Part shown: positions 23,926 through 37,348 of the stretch, piece after piece
How positions within the stretch are numbered: position 1 is the stretch's first letter
Layout of the letters: every line of letters starts with the position of its first letter
Position numbers and translations under genes: made by a program
Assembly (NCBI RefSeq): GCF_032452875.1
Contig: NC_083877.1
Span: 51,757,724 to 51,821,723, forward strand
Length of the DNA stretch: 64,000 nucleotides
Direction of reading: 5' to 3'
Source of the DNA: Bos javanicus
Lineage: Eukaryota; Chordata; Mammalia; Artiodactyla; Bovidae
The notes under the pieces: generated by a model
Seen by the model: the letters and a program-made list of their open reading frames with translations, nothing else
Database searches by the model: none
What the model was told of the DNA's origin: nothing

Positions 23926-26764
23926 AGTGGTAAAGGGCAGGTTGATTTTAACTGGAGACCTTTCAACTCTAGTACTTCCATTCTTGTTTGTTCTATAAGG
24001 AAGATAAAGACGTACATGCAAGGCTAGTCACCTCAGTCCTCAGTAAATTTCCTACTTTTTTTTTTTCACATACAGAGACATGACCCTTATGGCATTTAAT
24101 TACTGTTGATTTAATTAAGCAACTTCAGTCTCTACACTTGTCCTGGGGAGAAGAGACTTGCATATTATGTTGTTATCCTGAGGGTGTCTTTTGAAAAAAA
24201 TCATATAAATTCAACCCAATAATTTGAACTGGCCTGCCTTTTCAAAAAGCCTGCCTTTATAAACTTTACTGTTTAAAGCCAAGGCCACAACCAGATATTT
24301 CGTTCGTATTTCAGGCCACTTCTCTTGAATGCCAGGAGATGTCTGTTCCTTTCTGGTTTGGGAAGGGGCACTTCTGTCTGGCAGAAGACCTGTGGAGAAT
24401 TGTCCGTTTTAGAATTCTTAAAAGCATTCCACCAGGAAGGGAGTAAAATTTGTGAGATGGGGAAATAGATGACATTTCCTGACCAGGTTTCCAGAATTCT
24501 AGGATGCTATGAAATAATTACAGAAGGAAATTGTACTTACAGGTTTTGTCCAACTGCCTGTGTGGCATGTCCCTAATAAACTGCCATTATGAATTTACTT
24601 TTAATTCCCTTAGCTGGTGAGGTAACTGAGAGATAGGTGTGACCATTTCATAAAGACTGGCATTTTGATGCCTGTTTTGATACCTAGATTTGGCAGAGAA
24701 AGGAACATATGAAAAAGGAATTGTTTTGATGCAGTGAACTTGTAACCAGCCCCTAAATCAGGCAAGGTTGGCCATTTCCTTTTTCATCTGCATATCCAAA
24801 ATTAGCCATTCTGTGGGAAGTCATTAGGATAGGGATGGGTTTTGAAGTCCCCTTCCTGGACCCTCAGATATAGCCCTATGGTTGTAAAATTGCACAAACT
24901 CTTCTTTAAGAAGCCTCGGGAAAATAATTTTCTATCTGAGGATTACAGTAGCGTGGCTGCTGTCCTCTGGCAGAAGTTGCTGCTTCTGCAGGTGAGGAGA
25001 ATGCAGCATCTCCCCAGGATCTCACCTCCGAGTGGAGTCCACTAGGGATGTAAACCACCATTGTTTCCCTAACACATTTGCCTTCAAGAAGGAAAATGAA
25101 AAAGTGTTTCGCTGTCACCTTGTTGATTGTGCTGAAGGAAAAAAGACTCAAACAAAGTTCCTTGTGCTGAATCATTTTGAAGAGGCATTGTGGAAGAGAT
25201 GCTTATATTTCCTGGTCAACCATCAAATCTGCTTTCTAAACAAAATTTAAATTTAGCAAAAGCCTTGGGCTGGAAATCAGGATATTGGATTCCAGTCCCC
25301 GTTCAGCCACTAATGGGCTGTATGACCATGGGCCAGTCATTGGACTCCTTTTTGACAATATAACAATTTCCTTCAGTATAGATTGTATGTAAGGCCCTTT
25401 CGGTTCCTTGAATCTCTCTCTTCCTCATTAGAGCAGCCTCTGCTATATTTAGACCAAAAAATAAAGAGTGTTAATTCATTAGTGCATTTAAAAATAGTGC
25501 TTTGATGAGACTTGGATATCAAAAGTATGAGCTTGGCACGCTGCATAATTTCATAGTAAGAAACTTAACATCAGTTGGGGGTGAGCGGGCTATTTCCAGT
25601 TGTTCTTGGTGGTCACTTTGCATGAGTTTAAAAATGTTTGTTATAGAACTTTTTCCCATCTAAATTTACTTTTTTTCAAATGACATCTTTCTAGTACATT
25701 AGTTGCATATTTGAGTATTAGACATAATTGGAAAAGGAAGTAACTTTTAACCTGGAGGATGGACTCTTTTATGGGCATGGAGATCTATTAACTATTATTC
25801 AAGTAGTTATGAAACACCAGCATGCACTTAGAGAAGGAGTAAGACAAATCTGCAGTCGCAGAACCTCTGATAAACTCTCTTATTGAGCGCCCACTAGTGG
25901 ACACGTGTGTGTACCTCAGATAGGCAGAGTATCCGAACTGGGAAGTCCTTAGAGGTGGCATCTTCCATTCAGTTAGTATTAGCTTTCTAATGTGCCATGC
26001 TGAAAAGTATTCAGGAGTTCAGCTGGAAAGTGTCACAGTCAATTATGAATGTCTGTTAAGGGGCTGGGTGGAAGATTTGTATCACAGGCGCCATGGATGA
26101 GCCTGTCTTTGGTTACCAAGTCTGGTGTTCTAGATGAAAGAAGGCTGGGGAAGGTGTGAGACATGCTGAAAGTTTAGTGTGAAACTAGGACCAGAATACA
26201 AGCACTTCACCTATTCTTCCTTCTTTCACTGTGGAAGAAAATAGGACTGTTAAAGTAGTGTCCTCTTATAAATAGCCTCTAGGTGTAGTCAGCCTAAATA
26301 ATGAGCTATAAAATGGCCACACTACATAATTGGTAGTGGTCAAAGGAGGAGACTGAAATTCCAGTTTGGTTCTGCAGGTGTCAGATCAGTCAAGAGAATT
26401 CCAGTGTTATGGCCCCAGGCCCCAGAGGAAAGTAGTTCCTTCTGAACCACTTTGACTGGCAGGGTACTGTGGTACAGCAGTCTTCCTAGGTAAGTTAATA
26501 ACTCCATTGTCTCAGTGGTCACAGTGTGTATCCAAAACCATATTCTGGATGAAGGTTGATTATCGTAACCTCAGTTCAAACAAGAAAGAGTGGGAAGCAT
26601 ATGGTGTTAGTGAGACGCTGCTCAGTGTCAGTTGAGGGACCAACTTCCCTGGATAGATGAAAATGATTCTTGAGTTGCAAGAATTTTGACTCCTGGAATT
26701 CAAAACATATATTGTTTTACTTTTTGTTTTAAGAAAGTACTTCTTTCTCATATGATACATATAC
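23926..26764. other. Single-copy intronic sequence
   Basis: No gene seen. One MIR fragment (25262-25365) lies within. Open frames near 24842-25250 show no recognisable motif and no coding-like features. Confidence 0.5.
25262..25365 (+). mobile_element. MIR SINE fragment
   Basis: 'ctggaaatcaggatattggattccagtccc...cactaatgggctgtatgaccatgggccagtcattggactcc' follows the MIR core in order. Confidence 0.7.
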
Positions 26765-26900
26765 ATACCTAACACTTATTGAGCAACTACTATTTCACTG
26801 TTCCTTTTCTAGGTACTGGAGATACAAAAATAAAGATGACATAGTGACATAGTATTTGTCCTTAAGGAGGGAACAGTTTAGTAGTGGACAGATACCTTTG
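26765..26900 (-). mobile_element. L2 3'-end relic, antisense
   Basis: 'cacttattgagcaactactatttcactgttccttttctaggtactggagatacaaa' is the classical antisense L2 terminus. Confidence 0.6.
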
Positions 26901-26938
26901 ACCAGAGATAAAATATTTTAGGATGTTATGATACTAGG

Positions 26939-27218
26939 CTGGAGAAGGCAATAGCACCCCACTCCAGTACTCTTGCCTGGAAAATCCCATGGATGGAGGG
27001 GCCTGGTAGGCTGTAGTCCATGGGGTCGCTAAGAGTCCGACACGACTGAACGACTTCCCTTTCACTTTTCACTTTCATGCATTGGAGAAGGAAATGGCAA
27101 CCCACTCCAGTGTTCTTGCCTGGAGAATCCCAGGGACGGGGAGCCTGGTGGGCTTCCGTCTATGGGGTCACACAGAGTCGGACACGACTGAAGCGACTTA
27201 GCAGCAGCAGCAGCAACA
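26939..27218 (+). mobile_element. BOV-A2 SINE, sense, full dimer with TSD
   Basis: Two BovA monomers with the cttttcactttcatgc linker and a (gca)n tail ending gcagcagcagcaaca. Flanked by a perfect 9-bp TSD, gatactagg, at 26930-26938 and 27219-27227. It is inserted beside an L2 relic. Confidence 0.96.
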
Positions 27219-27834
27219 GATACTAGGTAGAAGCCAGAGGTCTGCATTTAGCTCTGTCTGAAGGGATTTGGGAAGGTTTTACCAAGAGGTCATATTTGAA
27301 TTGAGTTTTGAAGGATGACTAAGATTCTAATGTTTTATCAGGTGAAAAAGTATGTTTGTATTGAAAGATCCTTATAAAAGTTCATAGCATATTTAGAATT
27401 AGGTGTGGTTTTAGTCTAGAGAGTCACTAGGGAGGAACTTAGATCCACAGATTTTCAATTATTATACTCCTCATTAGATGGCACACCGTAAGACACTGGT
27501 CTGTGCAAGACTCCTCCTGTTTGCCCACAAGCATCCATTCCAGCCTATGTTTAGATACAGATATATCCTTGATGGGGAAATAGTATTATTTTGTCTGTTT
27601 TTCATTTATGTAAATGGTACTGTGCCATGGATATTATTCTGGCTTAGATCCTTAGTGAGGAATGGCCAGAGATGAGACCAGAAAGATTGGTCAGGACCAA
27701 GTTATGAAGGAAGCTACCTCTTGGGAAGAAACATTTTTAAATAATTTATTTTTAAACAGTTCACTTGGCCACTTAAAGGTTATGCAGCAGTAAGGAAACT
27801 GCCCCAGAGCTCTAGTCTGTTACATACAAGTAGG

Positions 27835-28040
27835 TACCAGACTGCATCAGTTTTGGATCCTGACTCCACTGCATCCCTTACTGTGCGCCAGTTCCTTTAC
27901 ATCTCTGAGCTTCTACTTCCTCATCTATGAAATGGGAATGATGGCATTGCCTACCTCATGTGATATTTTTGAGGATTAAATGAGTTACTACATGTAAAGT
28001 GTCTGAAACAGTGCCTGGAACATATAAGCACTCACATTTA
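27835..28040 (+). mobile_element. MIR SINE, nearly complete
   Basis: The best-preserved MIR in the window. It has 'ggatcctgactccactgcatccc', 'cttctacttcctcatctatg' and 'gaggattaaatgagttac', then 'acagtgcctggaacatataagcactca', in canonical order. Confidence 0.85.
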
Positions 28041-28239
28041 ACTTTGATTATTATTCTCTTGATCCATTTGGTTTTCAGTTCTGACTTTACAGTAAATTTC
28101 CTAATTATGTTCGTTCTACTGCCTCTGGCCTAACAGAAGACAGCTCTTTAACTTAAAGTTATAGTTTAGCAGAGAGGATGGGGGAAAAACCAGTAATGTT
28201 AACAGGCATAAAAAAGCCCTGTACTTAACTTCAGGAGGC

Positions 28240-28395
28240 TTAGGTTCAAATTTTTGCCCTGTGAGTTATTTGCAGTATTTACTTGGACATAAATCTTAGT
28301 TTACTTTTCTGGAAGAAAAATACCTACATCATAGATTTGTTAAATAGATTAAGTGAAGTAGTGAAGATGCTCAGTAAACAGTGGCTATCTAATAA
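28240..28395 (+). mobile_element. MIR SINE fragment
   Basis: 'ttaggttcaaatttttgccctgtgagttatttgcag...gattaagtgaagtag...gctcagtaaacagtggctat' follows MIR order but is strongly diverged. Confidence 0.55.
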
Positions 28396-28869
28396 TGTTC
28401 ATCATCTGAGTTATTTTTTGAATGTATATTGTCCATATACTTTGAGTTAAAGTGACTTCCCCTCTGTCGATCTCTGCAGGATGTTTTGGTCTTCATGATA
28501 TAGCTGGGCCAGTGTAGATGTGCTCTGTTAGCACAGCTCTTGGAAAAGGACTTATTTATCAAACAATCCTGCTTTTTCAGCTGAGGGTTTGATGATCTGG
28601 TGCTTTCTTTGATGAAGCCCAAGTGCTCTCCTTAGAAGGATGTTCTCTTGGCTTCTGTCAGGCAGGCATGGCTCTTTGGTTGGATTTCTCTTTGGCACAC
28701 AAATTACTTGTCCAGTGCAGTGTTTTATAAAATTAAAATATAAATTGTCTTATCCTTGAAGCATATGGTAAGTATTCAGTACTACTTTTGAATGTTGTTA
28801 CCACATCATATCACTGGAGCTGTTGTTGTGTTGGTCTTCTCCACTGCACTGCTGAACACTCATCTCAAG

Positions 28870-28955
28870 AGCGAGGGCTAACTATTTATTTCTGTATCTC
28901 CAGTGCCTAGCAAGTGCCTTCCGTGCAGTAGGTTCATAATAAGTGCTTGTGAACA
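28870..28955 (+). mobile_element. L2 3'-end relic, sense
   Basis: 'tctgtatctccagtgcctagcaagtgccttccgtgcagtaggttcataataagtgcttgtgaa' matches the sense L2 terminus pattern. Confidence 0.55.
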
Positions 28956-31900
28956 TGGAAACATTAATAACTTCAAGGGAGATAGAACAAAGGCATTCAC
29001 CTTCGTACATGACTGTCTTTTCTTTTTCTTCTTTTCCCTTTCTTTTCAGCTTCTCCCTTCCTCCCAATAACTAGTGTCATGAGTCATTTACTAGCCTTAA
29101 TTCACCTTTTTAGAAGATATTTCTGTCATTTCCCCTTTTCACAAAAATGGAAGGTGACATGTCTTCACGTGAAGAAATTACTTCAGCCAATTTTGGAAAA
29201 ACTCTGTGGTTAATCAGTTACTTTTAATTTAAATATATATGCTCAATGCTGAATTGCATTCTAAACTCCCGCACTGATTTATGATCTCAGTCTGCCTTAA
29301 TTAACATTGATTCTAGGGGAATAGTAAATGGGAATGGCCCTTCACAATTGAGGCTGGACAATGAACTCTCTGGGTGTTGTCCAATTTGTAACATGATTTA
29401 CATGGAAGCCAGCCCTTCCTTTCCTGGGGTTATCCCTTTTTCATCTGGTGTTTAGGACGGGTTATATATAATCCATAGATAGGAACATTTGCTGTCAAAT
29501 ACTTTTGCTGATTTAGAGCTGGGCCGCAAAATGGTCACTATTAATAAAGACAGAGAAAAAAAAGCTAATCTGAGGCTTTGCAGGGGTTCCAGGTTCTTGC
29601 TATGTGTCATCACTTGTCCAGTCTGTGGCATTTTTATGAAGTGGCCATAATGAAAGTCAGATTAAATGCACAGGATATATACATTTAATCAACAGCCATT
29701 GGAGTCTGTGGTGCTGGAACAGTTATAAGAGCCCCATGAATGCAAATTTATTGCAAAAGAATCCAAGGGGTGGGGAATGAATGTCTGCTGAATGGTACTA
29801 CCTGACACGGGACACCAAAAAACTTTCCAGAGTGAGTGATTTAAGTGTAAGGTTTGGCTTGTAAAGCTGCCAGCTGCTTGGTTTCAAAACTTGAAACATT
29901 TCCAAAACATTGGATGAGGCACTTTATATGTGCGCTAGAGTAAATACTCTGGTTTTACTGCCAATTTAAATGTGCTCAGTTTACAGTAATGAGCTTGTAT
30001 AGGCATTACCTTGTTTATAGAAAGTGGAACAGGAAGACATGAACATTAACCATTACCAGTAGCAATTCCCATTGCCTTCTGCCACATCACTGATGGCAAG
30101 CACAGTTTCTTCCAATTTGAGACTGTGTCACAACTGACATTGATGTGTATGTGGCTCCAATGCCATGTCGCTACAACACATAACAGAGTAACAAATGCTG
30201 TAATTCAATATGGCTCTGAGAAGGCTGCTCAGACCAGTTGACGGTTTCCTACTATTTTTCCTAAAACAGATAAGAACAGTATTCTTAGATATGGGAATCA
30301 GGGGACAGTAGAGTAGGTAGGTACCCTGATTACACAAAACTGAGTTTATTTTAGCCAGATCTGTTTTCTACAAGCAAATCAGTACTGGGAGTCATGTATT
30401 TTCTCCTAAAAAATTACCTGGATGTGTTTTGGTGCTCTGCATGGAAGCATTGGCTTTTGTCTTTTAGGATGACTGAAACAGGAACCCCTTTAGCCCTCTC
30501 ATACTCTTGAGATCATATACTGGCAGATATATTTAGCCTGAAAGACATAATTTGCTCAGCCTGGGAAAGAAAGAAAATATAGAAATCTAAGGAGGCACCA
30601 GTGAACACAATGCCTAGAGTAAGCACTCAATAAAAATTGTTGGAGGAGATAGGAAGGGAAGAAGGGAAGGGAGGGTGATTAATAGGAAGGGAGCATGGGA
30701 ACCCATATTTTAAGAGACATATCCTCATGAGTTCAGCTGTGTTTAGACTAGACTTTTTAAAACAAAAAAGTCCCTATTGATTGCCAGGGACTCCTTGTCT
30801 TTATTTCTGCATTTCTTTGCATGGCTTCTGAGAACCTTTTGGACCAAATACACATAGTTATGAGTATCTGGATTCTGCTACCCAGGGAATCCCATACCTC
30901 CTGTACAGTATAATTCCTTTTCCATTGTGTGGGATACTAGCACAATGCAGAAATTGGCCAGAACCACAAGCATGGTATATGTCTGCAAACAGCAGGCTTC
31001 TGATGACACAAGTGTATGGCTATCAGCTTGTTTTCATGCCCCAGACTGTGCATGTTTTGTAGCTGGTCTTGCTTTAAGTGCTTTTTCTACCAGTATTTTC
31101 ATGGTGCAAAAAGAAAAGAAAGCTAGTCATTCTGCACTGAACAGTTCAAGTGTTGATACCTGAGCTTTCATGGCAGGTGAGCTCCCCTCTGTTTTCCCTG
31201 TCGGGTCCTCTCCCTGCCCCTTGTTTCCTCTCCCTTCATCCTGTTTCCCTTCTCAGGGCACCGTTTGTCAGTATGAAGTCAAGGTTTATTTGTCTCAGTC
31301 TCTTTTTTTCAAAGAGAACTGTATTTTTAAAATAAACATATGTTTTCTAACACTTTTTTAATATTCATGGCCTTATTTTTAAAAGTCTCCCCATCCTATT
31401 TCTTCCACAGTATTTTTCACTCCTTTTAATTGCTGCTCTTCTTAAATGTGATTAATTTATACTTTTAAAATTCTTCTCTCTTTTCTCATGACTGCCTTCT
31501 TTATATGATTCTATTTCACTAGTCAGGTTTGTGAGTTTCTGACCTAATTACTGACTCTGCATTTTTGTGAGTGCTTGCCTGAAGGCACCTTGCTTATTCT
31601 GAAGACAATGCTATGGTGGAGGGCGATGCTGAGAACCCCGGTGTCGCTCAACCACTGGAGCTAGTGGTAGGGTCTGAGGACTTGTGACCTGTAGGTAGGA
31701 AGATGAGAAGCTAAACCTGGGTTTCTTCCATCTGTCACGTATCTTCAACCTGGGTATCAGATAATCTTTGAGAGGAGCTGACGTTTGAGAAGAGGGGCTA
31801 TTGAGGCCAGCTGAATAATTTTATGAGGGATAGAATTTCTTTCTTCTACCTTTTTCATGCCCTACCCCAGGTCATACTCCCTCATTATTTCTTGTTTCCC

Positions 31901-32479
31901 TGAAGTGTTCTTCTAACATGTCAGCCCACACTGATATCTCCCTTCTCTGAAGCGAACTCCTGCAGTGCTTATCTCTACCATTCATCTTGGCACTAAATCA
32001 TAGAGTGCCTTACATTATTTAACTTTCCTGAAAGTAATCTTGTCTTTGAAACACGATTTTAAGCTCCAGGACAGCAGAGCACACGTTTTCTGTAGATTTT
32101 CAGTGGTACCTACAAACATCTCCATGTTTAGAATAGGCCTTTAATAAACATTTTGCAGTTTTTTCTGTGAAGTCAAATTTCTACTCAGCTATTCCTTTCC
32201 CTTGTAGTTTGAACTCATTCTGTTTTTGTTCTAACAAATCTGTTTCACAGAGGAGAATTGAAAGGATTTAGCAGCTCTCTCAGTTTTATGAAGTGGTTGC
32301 ATTGCAACTGAGAGCCATAACTGTTTTAGATTATTATTTTAAAATTTATATCAGTTAAAAGAGTAATAGCTGCTATCCAGGATTTCTGCTTCTGGCTTTA
32401 AACTGTCATACTCTAAAGGGTCCTTCAGTCAGAATGCAACTAGCTCTTGTACGAATTAATGTGTATGTAATTATATGTA
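28956..32479. other. Single-copy intronic sequence
   Basis: No gene seen. A short purine run lies near 30646-30676 and a weak L2-like stretch around 31860-32160. The part from 29220 to 29600 has no repeat signature and several TAAT cores. Confidence 0.5.
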
Positions 32480-32715
32480 CTGAATTTCATTTTCCAATGA
32501 TTTGTTGATAGCCTACTGATCTTGTATCCTGGGAATGTGCTAAATTATACTTCCTGTAATTTTTGGTACATTTATCAGAAATCTCTATACAATCATGTCT
32601 TCTGAAAATAAAGAAAATATTACCAATTTTACTTTCAAGTTTTTGGCCTAATAACATCAGATATTATTGCAGTATTAAATAGTGGGAACAGCTATCCTTG
32701 CATATATTATTTTTA
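32480..32715 (-). mobile_element. Old L1 ORF2 fragment, antisense
   Basis: 'cttgtatcctgggaatgtgctaaa...atcatgtcttctgaaaataaag...gtgggaacagctatccttgcat' is a diverged reverse complement of the L1 RT region. The part complementary to the FADD codons is recognisable as tcatgtcttctg. Limits uncertain. Confidence 0.5.
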
Positions 32716-32819
32716 ATATATTGCATAATTAGAAGAACAATGATCTGAAAACTAATCAAAGGGCTGAGGGAAAATGCAAAACCTGGGTTTTTTTCTAGAA
32801 GCAAATGCCAATACTAGTT

Positions 32820-33830
32820 CTAGGAATAGTAAAATAAATTTCTGTCCAGCAACAGCAGTATACATATTCTTTTCAAGTTCACGTGGCACATTCAACCAAA
32901 TTAGATCACATCCTGTGCCATAAGACACACTTTGGCAAAATTGAAAGTGTAGAAATCATATAAAAATACACTCTCAGATTACAGTGAAATTAAATCATAA
33001 ATTAATAACCAAAAGATAACCTGGAAAATCCCCAAATATTTGGACATTAAACAACACTTGGATCAAAGAATAAGTCTGAAGATAAATTAAAAATATTCTG
33101 AACTAAATGAAAAGACAACTTATCAAAATTGGTGGGATGCATTGAAAGCAGTGTTTAGAGGGAAATATATGTCATTGAGTATGTATATTAGAAAATAAAT
33201 AGTCTAAGCTTCTACCTTAGGAAACATAAAAAAAGAACAATATAAACATAGGTTAAGCAGAAGAAAAATAATAATAAATTATACCAGAAATCAGTGAAAG
33301 TGAAAACTGGGAAACAATAGCAAAAATAAATGAAACCATAGGCTGGTTCTTTGAAAAGATCAATAAAATTGATAAACATCCAGCCTGACTAACAAAGATA
33401 AAAAGAGAGGAGACACAAATTACTAATATCAGAAATGACAGAGAAGTCATCATGGACATTAAAAGGATAACAAAGGAATATTATGAGCAACTCTGTGCTC
33501 ACAAATTTGATAACTAATGGGAAAATTTTTTAAAAAGACATTCTACTAAAGCTCACATAAGGAGAAATAGATAATTTGAATCACTCTGTATTTATTAAAG
33601 AAATTAAATTTGTTGCTAAAAAACTTTCTCACAGAGAAAGCTTCAGGCCCAGATGCCTTTGCTGGTGAATTCTAGCAAATATTTAAAAATAAAATAGGAA
33701 AAAATAATGCCACTTCTACATAAATTTCAGAAAATTAAACAGGAGAGAATACTTGCCTACCTATTATTTGAGACCAGCAGTATCCTGACATCAAAACCAA
33801 AGACATTACAAATATATTTTAAAATCCCAA
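32820..33830 (+). mobile_element. Old L1 ORF2 fragment, sense
   Basis: Sense L1 ORF2 blocks in order: 'acattaaacaacacttgg', 'gcattgaaagcagtgtttagaggg', 'ggctggttctttgaaaagat', 'gataaacatccagcctgact', then the RT start 'aaagcttcaggcccagatgc'. Many stops. A Bov-tA (33867-34073) lies at its right end. It is a separate copy from the next L1, because the RT start is repeated near 34690. Confidence 0.75.
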
Positions 33831-33866
33831 CACCTAACAGATTGGCACCTAATCTTGAAATAGTCA

Positions 33867-34073
33867 GGGCTTTCCAGGTGGCTCAGTGGTAAAGAATCTG
33901 CCTGCCATGCAGGAGATGCAGGTTCAATCCCTGGGTCAGGAAGATGCCCTGGAGTAGGAAATGGCAACCTGCTCCAGTATTCTTGCCTGGGAAATTCCCT
34001 GGACAGAGGACCCTGACTGGCTACAGTCCGTGGGATCACAAAGAATCAGACACCACAGAGTGCACGTAGTCCC
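33867..34073 (+). mobile_element. Bov-tA SINE, sense, with TSD
   Basis: tRNA-like head (gggctttccaggtggctcag, gcaggttcaatccctgggtc) and BovA body. Flanked by a perfect 11-bp TSD, tgaaatagtca, at 33856-33866 and 34074-34084. Confidence 0.95.
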
Positions 34074-34399
34074 TGAAATAGTCATCACTTCTTGCCTGCC
34101 CTTCCACATTTTTTTTGATTGTAGATTATCCTGACCTAGGACTTGGGGTTTAAATGGCCTTAAACTGTCCTGTATGACTTTTTGCATCCTGGTTACAGGT
34201 GTTTGCATCCAAGGGCAGTGATTTAATTTACATCTGAAGCCTGACTTGAAAGGATGTACTGGAACCCAATCAATTCCCCTTCTCCTGAGATTGACCTAGA
34301 GACCCAAATGGATAGAATAGTTGCTGGTGGGAGCTGAGGATGGAGACTCATACTGTCTAAGCCTGGATAGACCTGACCTATATCTGTTAAGAAATTGAA

Positions 34400-34684
34400 A
34401 CATGCATAATATTATATATGAAACAAGTCGCCAGTCCAGGTTTGATGCACGATACTGGATGCTTAGGGCTGGTGCACAGGGACGACCCAGAGGGAGGGTA
34501 TGGGGAGGGAGGAGGGAGGAGGGTTCACATGGGGAACACAGGTATACCTGTGGCGGATTCATTTCGATATTTGGCAAAACTAATACAATATTGTAAAGTT
34601 TAAAAATAAAATAAAATTAAAAAAAATAAGTAAATAAAATTATATGGGTTAAAAAAATAAAAATAAAAAATAAAATAAAATAAA
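34400..34684 (+). mobile_element. L1_BT, 3'UTR-only copy, sense
   Basis: Extremely 5'-truncated young L1. It has the 3'UTR signature (gtcgccagtccaggtttgatgc; ggcggattcatttcgatat; gcaaaactaatacaatattg) and an A-rich tail of aaataaaa units. The short repeat aaattgaa flanks it (34392-34399, 34685-34692). Removing the insert joins host L1 sequence into the usual L1 order, which supports the boundaries. Confidence 0.88.
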
Positions 34685-34895
34685 AAATTGAATCAGTAGT
34701 TAATAACATCCCCCATTAAAAATGTATCAGTCCACATAGCTTTGGTGATGACTTCTACCAAGCATACCAATTCCTATAATTTCTTCCAGCAAATAGAAAG
34801 AACACTTCCTATGTTATAAGCTTAGCATTCCTCTAATATTAAAACCAGGAAGATATTATAGGGAACGAAAGCTACAAACTGATATCTCTCATTAG

Positions 34896-35007
34896 TGATA
34901 GTTGCTTAGTCATGTTCAACTCTTTGCAACCCTATGGACTGTTGCCTGCCAGGCTCCTCTGTCCATGGAATTCTCTAGGCAAGAATAGTGGAGTGGGTTG
35001 CCATTTC
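34896..35007 (-). mobile_element. BovA SINE fragment, antisense
   Basis: Reverse complement of a BovA monomer: gttgcttagtcatgttcaac, ctatggactgttgcctgcc, gtggagtgggttgccatttc. It lies inside the old L1. Single monomer; TSD not clear. Confidence 0.88.
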
Positions 35008-36982
35008 ATAAAAGCAAAATCCTCAAAATATTAGCAAATAAAATCTTAACAATGTTTAAAAAAGTATTATATACCACAACCCAGTGAAATTTATTTCAGG
35101 TATACAAGATTGGTTCAGTGTTCAAAAATCAGTTATCATAATCTGTCACTTCAACAGGCTAATGAAGAAAAATCATGTGACGATATCAGTACATACAAAA
35201 ATGGTGCTTGACAAAATCCAACACCCATTCATGGTAAAAACCCTCAGCAAACCAGGAATAGAAAGAAACTTCCTCAACTTGATGAAGAACATCTATACAA
35301 ACCCTATAGCCAATATCATACTTAGTGGTGAGGAACTAGATGCTCTTCCTCTATGATTGTAAACAAGGCAAAATATTCTCTCTTCAGTGTTGAATTCCTA
35401 TTCAACGTTGTACTGAAGTTCTAGCTAATACAGTTAAGAAAAAAGAAAAGGTATACAGATTGGGAAGGAAGGAATAAAACTGTCTTTGCTTATGGTATGA
35501 TTTCTATGTTGAAAATCCCTAGAATTGACCAAAAAAAAAAAAAAAATCAGAAGAAGAAGAACAGAAAACCTCTGGAACTAACACAGGGTTAATATACAAA
35601 AGTCATTTAGTTTCCCTATACACCAGCAATGAACAACTGAAATTTAAAATAAGAAATACAATGCCATTTTCGCTGCCACAAAAAGAAAAATACATAGGTA
35701 CAGACCTAACAAAATATGTACAAGCTCTCTGTGAGGAAAAATATAGAACCCTGATGGAATTAATCAAAGGAAATCTAAATAAATGGGAAGATAACCCAGG
35801 GATAGGAAAACTCAATATTGTCAATATGTCAGTTCTTTCCAACTTGATCTGTAAATTCAGTGCAATCCCAAGTACAATCCTGATAAGTTATTTTTTAGAT
35901 ATTAATAAATTCTGAGTTGATATGGAAAGGCAGAAGAGCCAATAATATTGAAGGAGAAGAAAAAATCAGCAGTACCCAACCTCAATACTTACTGTGAAGC
36001 TACAGTAATCAAGACAGTGTACTGTTAGTAAAAGAACAGACAAATAGGTCAGAAGACTAGAAGAGAGAGAGCCCAGAAATAAACCCACACAAGTATAGTC
36101 AGTGATCTCTGACAAAGGAGTAAAGGCTATAATTAAGAAAGGACAGTCTTTGACATGGTGTTGGGGCAACTGGACATCCACATGCAGAAATGAATCTAAA
36201 CACTGACGTTGCACCTTTCACAAAAAGTAATGTAAAATGGATCATAGACCTAATAATGTAAAATGCAGAACTATAAAACTCTTAGAAGATAGCGTAGGAG
36301 AAAATATAGATGACCTTGGGTTCAGCAATGAGTTTTTAGATAAAATACCAAAAGGCATGATCCATGGAAGAAAAAGTTGATAATTTGGACTTCCTTCAAG
36401 TGAAAAACCTCTGATCTGCAGAAAAGATACTGCAACAGAGAATGACGAGACAAGCCACAGCTGACAGAAAATATTTGCCAAATGTGTTCGATGAAGGGCT
36501 TATATCCAAAATAGACCAAGAACTCTAAAATTCAGCACTAAGAAAACAACTCATTAAATAAAGGGCAAAGGGAAGAGAAGATACACAGGCTGCAAATAAG
36601 AATATGATAAAATCCTCCACACCATGTATCATTGGGGAATTTCAGACTAAAATGAGGTGCCATTACCTATTAAAATGGCTAAGATCCAGACAAAACAACA
36701 AACTTGGCATCACCAAACACTGACAAAGATGTGAAGCAGCAAAAACTCGCATTCCTCGCTGCTGGGAATGCACAACCTACACTCACTTTGGAAGACAGTT
36801 TGGCAGTTTCTTACAGAGCTAATAATGTTGCTTATGTGACCCAGCAATCACTCTCCTAGGCATTTACCCAAATGGGTTAATAATTTATATTCATACAGAC
36901 ACTTGCATACAACTGTTAACAGCAACTTTATTGATAATTTCTCCAAACTGGAAGCAGCTAAGATGTCCTTTAAAAAGCACAG

Positions 36983-37164
36983 ACTTCTGTGGTGGTCCAG
37001 TGGCTAAGACTCTGTGCTCCCAATGCAGGGGGCACAGGTTTGATCCCCAATCAGGGAACTAGATCCCACATACTGCAACTGAATAAAAGAGAGCCCCCAT
37101 GCTGCAACAAAAATGGAAGATTTCACATACTGCAATTAAGACGTTGAGCAGCCAAAGAAATTTT
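36983..37164 (+). mobile_element. CHR-2-type tRNA-derived SINE, sense
   Basis: 'acttctgtggtggtccagtggctaagactctgtgctcccaatgcagggggcacaggtttgatccccaatcagggaact' is the cetartiodactyl CHR-2 SINE head, with a recognisable B box (ggtttgatcccc). The body ends with 'gcagccaaagaaatttttt'. Possible 9-bp TSD ttaa(a/g)aagc on both sides. An older SINE class than the BovA family. Confidence 0.85.
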
Positions 37165-37348
37165 TTAAGAAGCGAATCAATAAACTGTGGCACATCCATA
37201 AATGGAATATTATTCAGCGTTAAGAAATAATTAACTAGTAAGCTGTGTAAAAACCATCAAGGAGGCAACGTCTTTATGCACTGTATACTAAGTGCAAATT
37301 ACTGTGTGAAAGAAGCCAGTCTGCAAAGGCTACACTCGTATGAATCCA

